Source: an uncultured Desulfosporosinus sp. | GTDB lineage: Bacteria; Bacillota; Desulfitobacteriia; Desulfitobacteriales; Desulfitobacteriaceae | DNA: 52,733 nucleotides | Direction: 5' to 3' | Assembly (NCBI GenBank): GCA_927405585.1 | Contig: CAKMJS010000032.1 | Coordinates: forward strand, 1-52,733 | In this document: one piece after another, positions 37,157-45,663 of the stretch | How positions within the stretch are numbered: position 1 is the first letter of the stretch | Layout of the letters: each line of letters starts with the position of its first letter | The notes under the pieces: generated by a model | Told to the model about the DNA's origin: nothing | What the model saw: only the letters and a program-made list of their open reading frames with translations | Databases searched by the model: none | Translations under genes and position numbers: made by a program

Positions 37157-38302
37157 ATGAATGCAAGAGAACGATTAATAACATCCCTAGAACATCGGGA
37201 GCCAGATAGAGTACCGTTTGATCTCGGAGCCTCACTGATTACCGGAATCCATAAAACTGCCTATAAGAACTTCACGGATTTACTGAATATGCCAGAAAAA
37301 GAAGTGAAAATTTTTGATGTGGTTCAGCAAATATCTACTCCAAGTGAAGAACTATTGAGAAAAATTGGGGTAGATACACGTAACCTTTCTCCACTATCGT
37401 CTTCTCAGTGGACTCTAAACTACAGTGAAGATGCGGAATATCGGTACTTTACAGATGAATGGGGTATCGTTTGGCGGATGCCTCTAGATAACGGTTTCTA
37501 TTTTGATATGTATAAGAATCCTATGGCTGAAATAGACACTCTCGAAGGTTTGGCTAATTACCAATTCCCAGATCCTACGGACGATGCCCGTTTTGTTGGC
37601 TTACGTCAACGCGCACTTGTTGAGCATGAAAAAGGGAATGCCATCGTACTGTCGAGCATGTCTGCGGGAATCATGGAGTTAGGAGCGTGGCTAAGAGGGT
37701 TCGAAAACTTTTTTATGGATCTTGCTTTACGCCCAGAGTTCACGCGTGCCCTGTTGAACAAGGTTTATGAAATTAAACGACAATATTGGGAAAAAGCCTT
37801 GAACGAGGTGGGAGATTTAATCCAAGTAGTCCAAGAAGCGGATGATCTAGGAGCTCAAAACAGTCTGCTTATCTCGCCTAAAATGTACCGCAAATTCATA
37901 AAACCACTTCATAAAGACTTATTCGAGTTTATTCATAGTAAAACAAAGGCCAAGGTTTTTATCCATTCTTGCGGAGCTGTGTCAGACTTAATCCCGGATT
38001 TGATTGACAGTGGGGTCGATATTCTGAATCCTGTTCAGCTGAGTGCTCGGAATATGGATCCAGTTAAACTAAAACAGGAATTTGGTAAAGATATCGTATT
38101 TTGGGGTGGAGGAATTGATACACAGAGTATTCTTCCTAAAGGAAGTCTAACACAAGTAAGAGAAGCTGTAAAAAGACAGATTGAGATTTTAGCACCAGGT
38201 GGCGGATTTGTGTTTAATACTGTGCACAATATCCAGCCAGATGTTCCTCCAGAAAATCTTATGGCAATGGTCGAGGCACTTCATGAATTCGGAAACTACT
38301 AA
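37157..38302 (+). CDS. UroD/MtaA-family corrinoid-dependent methyltransferase
   Basis: A 381-residue protein of the uroporphyrinogen-decarboxylase superfamily, methyltransferase branch (MNARERLITSLEHREPDRVPFDLG start; VFIHSCGAV; FWGGGIDTQ). Zinc ligands for activating a methyl acceptor are likely His270 and Cys272, with His357 (VHNIQPDVPPENL) as a possible third. The last has replaced the Cys usual in methanol and methylamine enzymes. The next gene is a corrinoid protein, the normal partner. Placement between a pentose importer and xylulokinase suggests the methyl group comes from, or goes to, something linked to the imported sugar. Not a true heme-pathway UroD, because the N-terminal heme-enzyme motifs are missing. 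Confidence 0.87.
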   Translation: MNARERLITSLEHREPDRVPFDLGASLITGIHKTAYKNFTDLLNMPEKEVKIFDVVQQISTPSEELLRKIGVDTRNLSPLSSSQWTLNYSEDAEYRYFTDEWGIVWRMPLDNGFYFDMYKNPMAEIDTLEGLANYQFPDPTDDARFVGLRQRALVEHEKGNAIVLSSMSAGIMELGAWLRGFENFFMDLALRPEFTRALLNKVYEIKRQYWEKALNEVGDLIQVVQEADDLGAQNSLLISPKMYRKFIKPLHKDLFEFIHSKTKAKVFIHSCGAVSDLIPDLIDSGVDILNPVQLSARNMDPVKLKQEFGKDIVFWGGGIDTQSILPKGSLTQVREAVKRQIEILAPGGGFVFNTVHNIQPDVPPENLMAMVEALHEFGNY

Positions 38303-38333
38303 AAAACTTTAGTTGAAATAGGGGGTCAATGAA

Positions 38334-38978
38334 ATGGCAGTTTTGGACGAAATTAAGGAATCGTTAATGGAAGGAGATGCAGAAGGCGTCAAGGCTGGAG
38401 TCCAACAGGCATTAGCAGAGGGGATTGCCGCTGTCAAGATTATCAATGAGAGCTTGATCGCCGGTATGCAGGTTGTAGGTGTACTTTTTAAAGCAAATGA
38501 AATTTATGTTCCTGAGGTCCTGATTGCTGCAAGGGCAATGCATGCTGGACTTGACATCGTCAAACCGTTATTGGCTGAGAGTGACGTCCAGGATAAAGGT
38601 ACGATCTTGTTAGGAACCGTCAAGGGTGACCTCCATGATATTGGCAAGAATCTAGTCGGTATGATGTTAGAAGGTGCCGGGTATAAAGTAGTCGATCTAG
38701 GGGTTGATATTTCTCCCGATAAATTCGTCAAAGCAGTCGAGGAATATAAACCTCAGCTTGTTGCACTCTCAGCCCTTCTCACCACCACGATGGTGGCTAT
38801 GAAAACGACTGTTGAAATGCTGGAACCCTATCGGGGTCAAATCAAAATTTTCATTGGCGGAGCTCCGGTAACGCAAGAATTCGCGGATGAAATTGGGGCA
38901 GATGCCTTTGGGGCAGATGCTGGCAACGCAGTTGAAAAGGCTAATGAGCTGATTGCTAAATTAACTTTGCATAATTAA
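38334..38978 (+). CDS. Corrinoid (B12-binding) methyl-carrier protein, MtbC/MttC-like
   Basis: A 214-residue two-domain protein. The N-terminal helical cap spans about 1-90 and the B12-binding Rossmann domain follows. The cobalt-binding signature is GDLHDIGKN, with His101 as lower ligand, Asp99 and Gly104. SALLTTTM and FIGGAPV/GADAFGADA complete the fold. It carries a methyl group on cobalt between two methyltransferases. One partner lies 31 bp upstream; the second methyltransferase (to tetrahydrofolate or CoM) and the reductive activator are not in the window. Confidence 0.93.
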   Translation: MAVLDEIKESLMEGDAEGVKAGVQQALAEGIAAVKIINESLIAGMQVVGVLFKANEIYVPEVLIAARAMHAGLDIVKPLLAESDVQDKGTILLGTVKGDLHDIGKNLVGMMLEGAGYKVVDLGVDISPDKFVKAVEEYKPQLVALSALLTTTMVAMKTTVEMLEPYRGQIKIFIGGAPVTQEFADEIGADAFGADAGNAVEKANELIAKLTLHN

Positions 38979-39037
38979 GAATATACTATTTTGCTATAGG
39001 ACGAGAGTACCTAAATTCAGTTGCACTTATCCAGAGG

Positions 39038-39087
39038 CTAAGCGCCATTTATTCTCCACTTGTCCGTGAGAGTATAGTGGCGTTTAG
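39038..39087 (+). other. Hairpin between corrinoid-protein and xylulokinase genes
   Basis: CTAAGCGCCA (39038-39047) pairs with TGGCGTTTAG (39078-39087, one G-T pair). No T run follows; it may be a processing or attenuation site. Confidence 0.5.
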
Positions 39088-39160
39088 TCATAGTTTATGC
39101 CATATTTTATTCGATTTGAAAGATACGAAACTACTGTATTATAAGAGAGGGGGGAGCGTC

Positions 39161-40672
39161 ATGGCACATCTACTCGGGATCGACGTAGGTACTTCCGGAA
39201 CAAAAGTGGTTTTGATGGCTGAGAATGGCCAGATTAAGGCTTCAGCCTATGCAGAATATCCCTTGGCTCAGCCTCGATCAGGCTGGGCTGAGCAAGATCC
39301 AGAGCAATGGTGGCAGGCCACTGTGACAGGGATTAAACAGGTCTTGGCTGAAAGCGGATTCGATGGAGCGCGAGTTGTTGGCGTGGGACTATCTGGGCAA
39401 ATGCACGGAGCAGTCCTACTCGATGAGAATTTTAAGGTAATACGGCCAGCTATTTTATGGTGTGATCAGCGAACTGGCGCCGAATGTGATCGGATCACGT
39501 CAGAGATCGGGGTAGAAAAGCTTTATGAATGGACTGGTAATCCGGCTCTACCTGGGTTCACAGCACCGAAACTTCTCTGGCTACGCCAGCATGAACCAGA
39601 TGGTTACGCACAGATTAGGCATGTGTTGCTGCCCAAAGACTATATTCGCTACTGTCTGACGGGGGAACTGGCCACGGATGTCTCAGATGCTTCAGGTACT
39701 TTGCTCTTTGACGTAGCTAAAAGGTGTTGGTCGAGGGAGATGCTTACCGCTTTGGATATCGATGATGCCTGGCTTCCAAAAGTGTATGAATCGGCAGACG
39801 TTAGTGGATATATTACAGTAAAGGCTGCAGAGGGTACTACCCTTGCGGCGGGTACACCAGTGGTGGGAGGTGCAGGAGATCAGGCGGCTGGCGCAGTAGG
39901 AGCAGGTATAGTGCAAGGTGGTGTTTTGTCTGCAGCTTTGGGCACTTCTGGTGTGGTCTTCGCTTCCACCGACCAGCCACAAATTAAATCAGGTAGCGGT
40001 TTGCATGCATTCTGTCATGCAGTTCCAGGTAAGTGGCATCTGATGGGAGTTATGTTATCGGCAGCAGCTTCCTTGCAGTGGTTTCGCAATAGTTTTGCAG
40101 TCTCAGATTCTTATGAGACCTTAACAGAACTTGCTGCTGGTATTGAACCTGGATCTGAAGGCTTACTATTTCTCCCCTATCTGATGGGAGAAAGGACACC
40201 GTATCCCGATCCTGACGCTCGTGGTGCTTTTATAGGCCTTAATATTCGTCATAAGAAAGACCATCTTGTCAGAGCAATTCTGGAAGGGGTAGCATATGGT
40301 CTGCGCGATTCACTGGAGCTTATCAAAGAACTTGGCGTGGAAGCAGCAGAAATACGCGTGTCTGGTGGCGGTGCGAAAAGTGTTTTATGGCAGCAAATTT
40401 TAGCTAGTGTTTTCAAAATTCCTGTTACGGTGGTCAATAGCAGTGAGGGTCCCGCCTATGGAGCTGCACTGTTGGCAGGGGTTGGAGTAGGGATATATCC
40501 CACTGTTGAAGAGGCGTGTCAAAGGACAATCAACGTTGAAAGTCGTCGGGAACCGATAGTCCACGAAGTGGAACTGTATAATCGGCTCTATGGGCTTTAT
40601 CAGGCGCTGTATCCAATGTTGAAAGGGACTATGCACGATTTGACGGCAATTGCGAACGGAAGCACACGGTAG
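39161..40672 (+). CDS. xylB: Xylulokinase
   Basis: A 503-residue FGGY kinase, which phosphorylates D-xylulose for the pentose phosphate pathway. N-terminal GIDVGTSGTKVV binds phosphate. GLSGQMHGAVLLD and WCDQRTGAEC are xylulokinase-typical, with PKDYIRYCLTGE and the second ATP block SGGGAKSVLWQQILA. The ATG at 39161 follows GAGGGGGGAG; an in-frame ATG at 39077 would add 28 unlike residues. It closes the pentose cluster. Confidence 0.94.
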   Translation: MAHLLGIDVGTSGTKVVLMAENGQIKASAYAEYPLAQPRSGWAEQDPEQWWQATVTGIKQVLAESGFDGARVVGVGLSGQMHGAVLLDENFKVIRPAILWCDQRTGAECDRITSEIGVEKLYEWTGNPALPGFTAPKLLWLRQHEPDGYAQIRHVLLPKDYIRYCLTGELATDVSDASGTLLFDVAKRCWSREMLTALDIDDAWLPKVYESADVSGYITVKAAEGTTLAAGTPVVGGAGDQAAGAVGAGIVQGGVLSAALGTSGVVFASTDQPQIKSGSGLHAFCHAVPGKWHLMGVMLSAAASLQWFRNSFAVSDSYETLTELAAGIEPGSEGLLFLPYLMGERTPYPDPDARGAFIGLNIRHKKDHLVRAILEGVAYGLRDSLELIKELGVEAAEIRVSGGGAKSVLWQQILASVFKIPVTVVNSSEGPAYGAALLAGVGVGIYPTVEEACQRTINVESRREPIVHEVELYNRLYGLYQALYPMLKGTMHDLTAIANGSTR

Positions 40673-40718
40673 TAAATAAACGCACGACGAGCTTACAAAT
40701 GTAAGTCTTGCTTAGAGA

Positions 40719-40750
40719 TATAACCACAGCTTTGAAGAGCTGTGGTTATA
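40719..40750 (+). terminator. Terminator of the pentose cluster
   Basis: A 13-bp perfect stem TATAACCACAGCT / AGCTGTGGTTATA with loop TTGAAG, followed by CCTTTTAT. Confidence 0.85.
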
Positions 40751-40834
40751 CCTTTTATCAAGCTGCACTGGTTAAATGACTAGATTCTGATATAATAACT
40801 AAGCACTGAGAAGATAAAGAAGAAGGAGATCTCT

Positions 40835-42196
40835 ATGGACCGCTCTCAACAACTTGGAGAAGAAAAGATTGGTAAGCTCTTACTTAGGTTTTCCATACCG
40901 GCAATTATTGGTATGCTGGTCAATGGCCTTTATAATATAGTGGATCGGATTTTTGTGGGTCGAGGAGTCGGCTCATTGGCCCTATCAGGGATTGCGATCA
41001 GCTTTCCGATTACTTTAGCCATCATGGCGTTTGGAATGCTAATTGGAATTGGGGCAACTGCTGTAATTTCCATACGCTTAGGTCAGCAGAAAAAGGAAGA
41101 GGCAGAACGAATTGTAGGGAATGCGTTTGTTCTACTGGTTGGGATTACGCTACTTATCTCCCTCCTAGGTTACCTGTTTATCGATCCGCTGTTGGTTAGC
41201 TTTGGGGCAAGCGTAGACGTTCTACCCTATGCCAAGGATTATATTAGAATCATTTTAATTGGCGCTGTTTTCCAATCGATCGGATTTGGTATGAATAACT
41301 TTATCCGAGCGGAAGGAAACCCGAACGCAGCCATGTATACGATGATTCTGGGTGCGGTCTTGAACATTATTCTAAATCCTATTTTTATTTTTGGGTTACA
41401 TCTCGGCGTTGCGGGCTCAGCTTTAGCAACCGTTATCTCCCAGTTTGTCACTTCCGTTTGGGTATTGTATTATTTCTTGGGAAATAAGTCGATGCTTAAA
41501 CTCCGGCTTAGAAACCTCAAACTTGAATGGATTTTCGTTAAAGACATTTTGGCAATTGGGATTTCACCGTTCTCGATGCAGCTGGTCGGCAGTTTTGTGA
41601 CAGTCTTCTTGAATAAGAGTTTGGCAAACTATGGCGGAGACATACCTATTGCAGCGATTGGCATTATCACAAGTGTCGCTATGCTTATTTTCATGCTTAT
41701 TTTTGGGATTGGACAAGGGGCACAGCCGATATTAGGATACAATTATGGAGCTAGGAACTACGATAGGGTAAAACAAACGTTAAAGTTATCGGTGTTGGCT
41801 GCCACAGGTGTCATGACTTTGGGTTTCTTAATGGTGGAATTGTTTCCCGTTGTTATAATGTCCCTTTTTAGTAAAGATCCTGAACTCATCCGAGTAGGGG
41901 CAAATGGAATGCGCTTATATTTGCTGATGTTACCGATTATCGGTTTCCAAGTGACGGTTGTGGGGTATTTTCAAGCAACAGGCAAACCGAGAAAGTCACT
42001 GTTTTTGAGTTTATCTCGTCAACTCATTTTTTTGGTACCAATGATTTGGATTTTACCTAAGTTTTTAGGCCTGAACGGAGTTTGGTTAGCAGCTCCCGTT
42101 TCCGATTTAGCCTCTGCTGCTTTAACGGCGGTATGGTTAACAAGGGACTTAAAACAACTAGGTCTCACACAAAATCACCCAAAAGAAAAAGTTTAA
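40835..42196 (+). CDS. MATE-family efflux transporter (MepA/NorM-like)
   Basis: A 453-residue protein with 12 hydrophobic segments and the duplicated MATE layout (IPAIIGMLVNGLYNIVDRIF; GIGQGAQPILGYNYGARNYD). It exports cationic drugs or metabolites driven by Na+ or H+. The AAGGAGA ribosome site is close. Its own -10-like TATAAT lies about 40 bp upstream, so it is probably separate from the pentose cluster. Confidence 0.92.
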   Translation: MDRSQQLGEEKIGKLLLRFSIPAIIGMLVNGLYNIVDRIFVGRGVGSLALSGIAISFPITLAIMAFGMLIGIGATAVISIRLGQQKKEEAERIVGNAFVLLVGITLLISLLGYLFIDPLLVSFGASVDVLPYAKDYIRIILIGAVFQSIGFGMNNFIRAEGNPNAAMYTMILGAVLNIILNPIFIFGLHLGVAGSALATVISQFVTSVWVLYYFLGNKSMLKLRLRNLKLEWIFVKDILAIGISPFSMQLVGSFVTVFLNKSLANYGGDIPIAAIGIITSVAMLIFMLIFGIGQGAQPILGYNYGARNYDRVKQTLKLSVLAATGVMTLGFLMVELFPVVIMSLFSKDPELIRVGANGMRLYLLMLPIIGFQVTVVGYFQATGKPRKSLFLSLSRQLIFLVPMIWILPKFLGLNGVWLAAPVSDLASAALTAVWLTRDLKQLGLTQNHPKEKV

Positions 42197-42230
42197 ACAG
42201 GAAAAATCTTGCGAATAAGGGGTCTCTTAT

Positions 42231-42932
42231 ATGATTGCGTTAGAAGCGTTTTACGAAAAGAAACTGACCTGTATTTATTGTGCCAAGCCCTTCAGTTCGC
42301 TTAGGGTGCGTTCGCGCTCGGCGATCGCCTATAAAACTGACAGTGATTTTTGCCCTCATTATCGCACAGGTAATTATAATCCGCATTTCTACTATGTGAA
42401 TGTCTGCCCAGAGTGTGGATTTGCCTTTTCGGAAGAGTTTTCAGATCAATTTCCGAAAGGGACTCAGGAAATTATTCGTGTGCAAATCACAGGGCATTGG
42501 ATAAAAAGGGACTTTGGTCAGGTCAGGAGCATTCAACAAGCCTTAGAAGCCTATAAGCTGGCAATACTAGCAGGGACTCTTAAAAAAGAAAAAAAGGCTG
42601 TCCTAGCGGGTCTTTGTCTACGTTTAGCCTGGCTCTACCGGGCAGAGAACAATGCGGAGCAAGAAAAGCGTTTTATGGGCATGGCTCTAAATGCGTACGA
42701 AGAATCCTTCGTTCTTTCAGATTTTGGAGGCACCTCGATGTCCGAGGTAAAAGTGCTATTTATGATTGGCGAGCTAAGTCGCCGTTTAGAACAATACCCA
42801 AAGGCTATTTCTTACTTCTCTAAGGTAATACAACATAAAGATGCTAAAGACGAACAAAAAATGGTTAACATAGCCCGAGAACAATGGAGAGTGACCGTGG
42901 AAGAGAAGCGTCAAGGAACAGATCAAGATTAG
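42231..42932 (+). CDS. DUF2225 protein (zinc-motif, TPR-like)
   Basis: A 233-residue cytosolic protein. The N-terminal part holds two CxxC pairs (LTCIYCAKPF, NVCPECGFAF), a likely structural zinc site. The rest is helical and TPR-like (AYKLAILAG, LRLAWLYRAE, YPKAISYFSKVI). The family is common in Firmicutes, and I know of no proven function. It ends one base before an ATG of the tex frame, so the two are translationally linked. Confidence 0.85.
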   Translation: MIALEAFYEKKLTCIYCAKPFSSLRVRSRSAIAYKTDSDFCPHYRTGNYNPHFYYVNVCPECGFAFSEEFSDQFPKGTQEIIRVQITGHWIKRDFGQVRSIQQALEAYKLAILAGTLKKEKKAVLAGLCLRLAWLYRAENNAEQEKRFMGMALNAYEESFVLSDFGGTSMSEVKVLFMIGELSRRLEQYPKAISYFSKVIQHKDAKDEQKMVNIAREQWRVTVEEKRQGTDQD

Positions 42933-42951
42933 GATGCGGGAGGGATCAACC

Positions 42952-45120
42952 TTGGATTTTAATCAAGTCATAGCCAAGGAGCTGGGTCTAAAGATGACTC
43001 AAGTCAAAGAGGCAGTCAACTTATTAGATGGGGGAAATACAATTCCCTTTATTGCTCGTTATCGCAAAGAGGCAACTGAGGAACTGGATGAAAATGTCCT
43101 GCGTGATATCGTGGAGCGTTTGGATTATTTGCGTCGCCTGGACCAGAGAAAAACAGAAGTCCTGCGTTTGATTGGCGAGCAGGGTAAGCTTACTGAGGAA
43201 TTGTCGGCTCAAATTACAGCAGCAACCGTGCTTCAAGACGTCGAAGATCTTTACAGGCCATATAAACAAAAACGCCGCACCCGGGCAACAATTGCCAAAG
43301 AGAAGGGGCTGGAGCCCTTGGCTACTTGGTTATTAATTCAATATATTCGGGCAGATCCTCAAGTAGAGGCAGAAAAGTATTTGAACGCTGAGTTAGAGGT
43401 GAATTCAACGGAGGAAGCGTTGGCCGGTGCCATGGATATTATCGCGGAAACCATTGCGGACGATGCTGCTCTACGTAAACGAATCAGGGAAGAAACGTTT
43501 CGCATTGCAGATGTCGTGGCGATTGCGGTGGCTAAGAAAGCCAAAGAACGCTCCCCTTTTGAAATGTATTATGATTACAGGGAACCTGTGCGTAAGATTC
43601 CTCCCCATCGGATATTAGCCCTAAACCGCGGGGAAAAAGAAGAGTTTTTATCCGTGAAGATCGAAGCACCGTTAGAAACTCTCCATCGCTTAATTGAGTT
43701 ACGATATGTCAAGACGGGACCGTGTGCTTCCTGGGTCCAAAAAGCTTCACTTGATGCTTATAAACGGTTGATCGAGCCTTCAATTGAACGAGAAGTTCGT
43801 GCTGAACTTTCTGATCGTGCCGAAGAACAAGCGATAAAAGTATTTGCGGCTAATCTCCGACAGCTTTTACTTCAACCTCCCGTTCGAGGGAAAATGGTTC
43901 TAGGACTTGATCCAGGCTTTCGAACAGGGTGTAAGTGGGCGGTTGTCGATGAGACGGGAAAGCTTCTCAAGGTTGGCGTAATTTATCCTCATTCTGGGCA
44001 GGGCAAACGTGAAGAAGCAAAAGCTATTTTGCGCAAGGCGATTGCTGAGTATAATGCCAATATCATCGCCATCGGAAATGGGACAGCTTCGAGGGAAACA
44101 GAAGAAGTCGTAGCTGAACTTATTCGAGAAGACAAAATTTCTACAGAATTTATCTTGGTGAGTGAAGCGGGGGCCTCTGTGTATTCGGCTTCGAAATTAG
44201 CGGGCGAAGAATTTCCGGAATTTGATCTTTCCTTACGGAGTGCAGTGTCGATTGCCAGACGGCTACAAGATCCCCTCGCAGAGCTCGTGAAGATTGAGCC
44301 AAAAGCTGTTGGTGTAGGACAATATCAACACGATGTCCAGCCTAAACGCTTGGAGGAATCGTTGCACGGCGTTGTGGAGTCCTGTGTCAATGTAGTTGGC
44401 GTGGATTTGAATACTGCCTCGGCCTCGTTGCTCCAATACGTAGCGGGCTTAAAGCCTGCCGTTGCTAAGAATATCGTGGCCTGGCGTGATGAACATGGGA
44501 AATTCAGCCGTCGTGACCAGCTTAAAAAAATTCCACGCCTAGGAGCGCAAACTTATATCCAGTGTGCTGGTTTTATTCGTCTGCCTGATGGGGCCAATCC
44601 CCTCGAAAACACGCCGGTTCACCCAGAATCCTATCAGCTGGCAGAGGACATTTTGAAAAAGATCGGTCACACCTCCGGAGATTTGCGGGAACAGCTTTCA
44701 GCAGTGCGTAAAAAACTAGCCCTCTTAGAACCTAAAGAGCTAGCAGACGAGTTCGGGGCAGGAGTTCCGACCATTCGTGATATTTTGGATGCACTTCAAC
44801 GGCCTGGCCGAGATCCCCGGGAGGATTTGCCGCGACCGTTACTACGGCGGGATGTCACCCATATGGAAGATCTCAGCGAAGGGATGGTCTTAGAAGGGAC
44901 CGTGCGTAATGTGGTGGACTTCGGAGCGTTTGTGGATATCGGTGTTAAGCATGATGGGCTTGTGCATATTTCTCAGCTATGCGATAAGTTCATCAAACAT
45001 CCGATGGAAGCAGTAGCTGTGGGGGATATTGTCAAAGTACGTGTGATCGGAATAGATAAGGGGAGAGAGCGAGTGAGTCTTTCCATGCGGGATCTTTCGA
45101 CTCATGTTACAACTGCATGA
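42952..45120 (+). CDS. tex: Tex-family RNA-binding/transcription-associated protein
   Basis: About 722 residues. N-terminal helical domain with the Tex hallmark IPFIARYRKEATEELDE; YqgF-like nuclease fold (MVLGLDPGFRTGCKWAVVD); helix-hairpin-helix pair (LNTASASLLQYVAGLK, VAWRDEHGKF); and a C-terminal S1 domain (EGMVLEGTVRNVVDFGAFVDIGV). Tex binds nucleic acids and influences transcription. I prefer the TTG at 42952, which has GGGAGGG seven bases upstream and gives the common MDFNQVIAKELG start; an ATG at 42934 has no clear ribosome site. Confidence 0.94.
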   Translation: MDFNQVIAKELGLKMTQVKEAVNLLDGGNTIPFIARYRKEATEELDENVLRDIVERLDYLRRLDQRKTEVLRLIGEQGKLTEELSAQITAATVLQDVEDLYRPYKQKRRTRATIAKEKGLEPLATWLLIQYIRADPQVEAEKYLNAELEVNSTEEALAGAMDIIAETIADDAALRKRIREETFRIADVVAIAVAKKAKERSPFEMYYDYREPVRKIPPHRILALNRGEKEEFLSVKIEAPLETLHRLIELRYVKTGPCASWVQKASLDAYKRLIEPSIEREVRAELSDRAEEQAIKVFAANLRQLLLQPPVRGKMVLGLDPGFRTGCKWAVVDETGKLLKVGVIYPHSGQGKREEAKAILRKAIAEYNANIIAIGNGTASRETEEVVAELIREDKISTEFILVSEAGASVYSASKLAGEEFPEFDLSLRSAVSIARRLQDPLAELVKIEPKAVGVGQYQHDVQPKRLEESLHGVVESCVNVVGVDLNTASASLLQYVAGLKPAVAKNIVAWRDEHGKFSRRDQLKKIPRLGAQTYIQCAGFIRLPDGANPLENTPVHPESYQLAEDILKKIGHTSGDLREQLSAVRKKLALLEPKELADEFGAGVPTIRDILDALQRPGRDPREDLPRPLLRRDVTHMEDLSEGMVLEGTVRNVVDFGAFVDIGVKHDGLVHISQLCDKFIKHPMEAVAVGDIVKVRVIGIDKGRERVSLSMRDLSTHVTTA

Positions 45121-45148
45121 TTTGAATTCGGGATATCATGGTTTCTAT

Positions 45149-45183
45149 ATAGCCGCGGCTTGATAGTCGTGGTTATTCTTTTT
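45149..45183 (+). terminator. Terminator of tex
   Basis: ATAGCCGCGGCT pairs (with G-T pairs) with AGTCGTGGTTAT over a 4-nt loop, and TCTTTTT follows. Confidence 0.8.
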
Positions 45184-45267
45184 ACAACACTATAGGCACA
45201 ATATTGATCAGGGCAACGCTGTTCTATTGGCAAGAGTCTGTTATAATGACTAAATGGGATCATAGTA

Positions 45268-45663
45268 TTGGCTAAGGTATCACCTTTAGTTGCTATGTGT
45301 TTTACTCAATGGATTTGTGGAATATCATTACTAGTGATCTTGAAGGGAGATATCATGAGTATCCCTTGGCAGAATGCTAAAACCTGGGAAGTAGGACTCC
45401 TGCTCGCCACGGTGGCCTCAATTATACCGTTTTATATGATTTTGGTAGGTATAGAACGCTTAGGGGCGGATCAAGCGGCCATTCTAAGTACATTTGAGTT
45501 ACCAATGACGTTTATCTTGGCAGCTGTTTTCCTGAACGAGTTTCCCACAGGGGGTCAATGGGTCGGTGGAGGCTTAGTTTTGGCTGGAATTTTATTATTA
45601 AACTGGAGGAGTAAGGGTGAACAAGGGAATGGAAAAAATATTTATAAAGAACGGGCAGATTAA
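45268..45663 (+). pseudogene. Truncated EamA/DMT transporter (C-terminal half only)
   Basis: 131 codons from a TTG without clear ribosome site. The sequence is the second EamA repeat (about four membrane helices; LGADQAAILSTFELPMTFIL, AGILLLNWRSK). A working DMT protein has ten helices in two repeats, and no first half exists upstream (45184-45267). The 3' end overlaps the amidohydrolase start by 47 bp. Probably a relic; a small half-size transporter is possible but less likely. Confidence 0.7.

Noticed and set aside
39116-39144. TTGAAA-17-TTATAA promoter just before xylulokinase
   Set aside because: The transcript would start at or inside the ribosome site (SD about 39147-39155), so it could hardly be used for this start; left unannotated.
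45229-45267. TATAAT ahead of the truncated EamA frame
   Set aside because: No -35 element at a workable distance.
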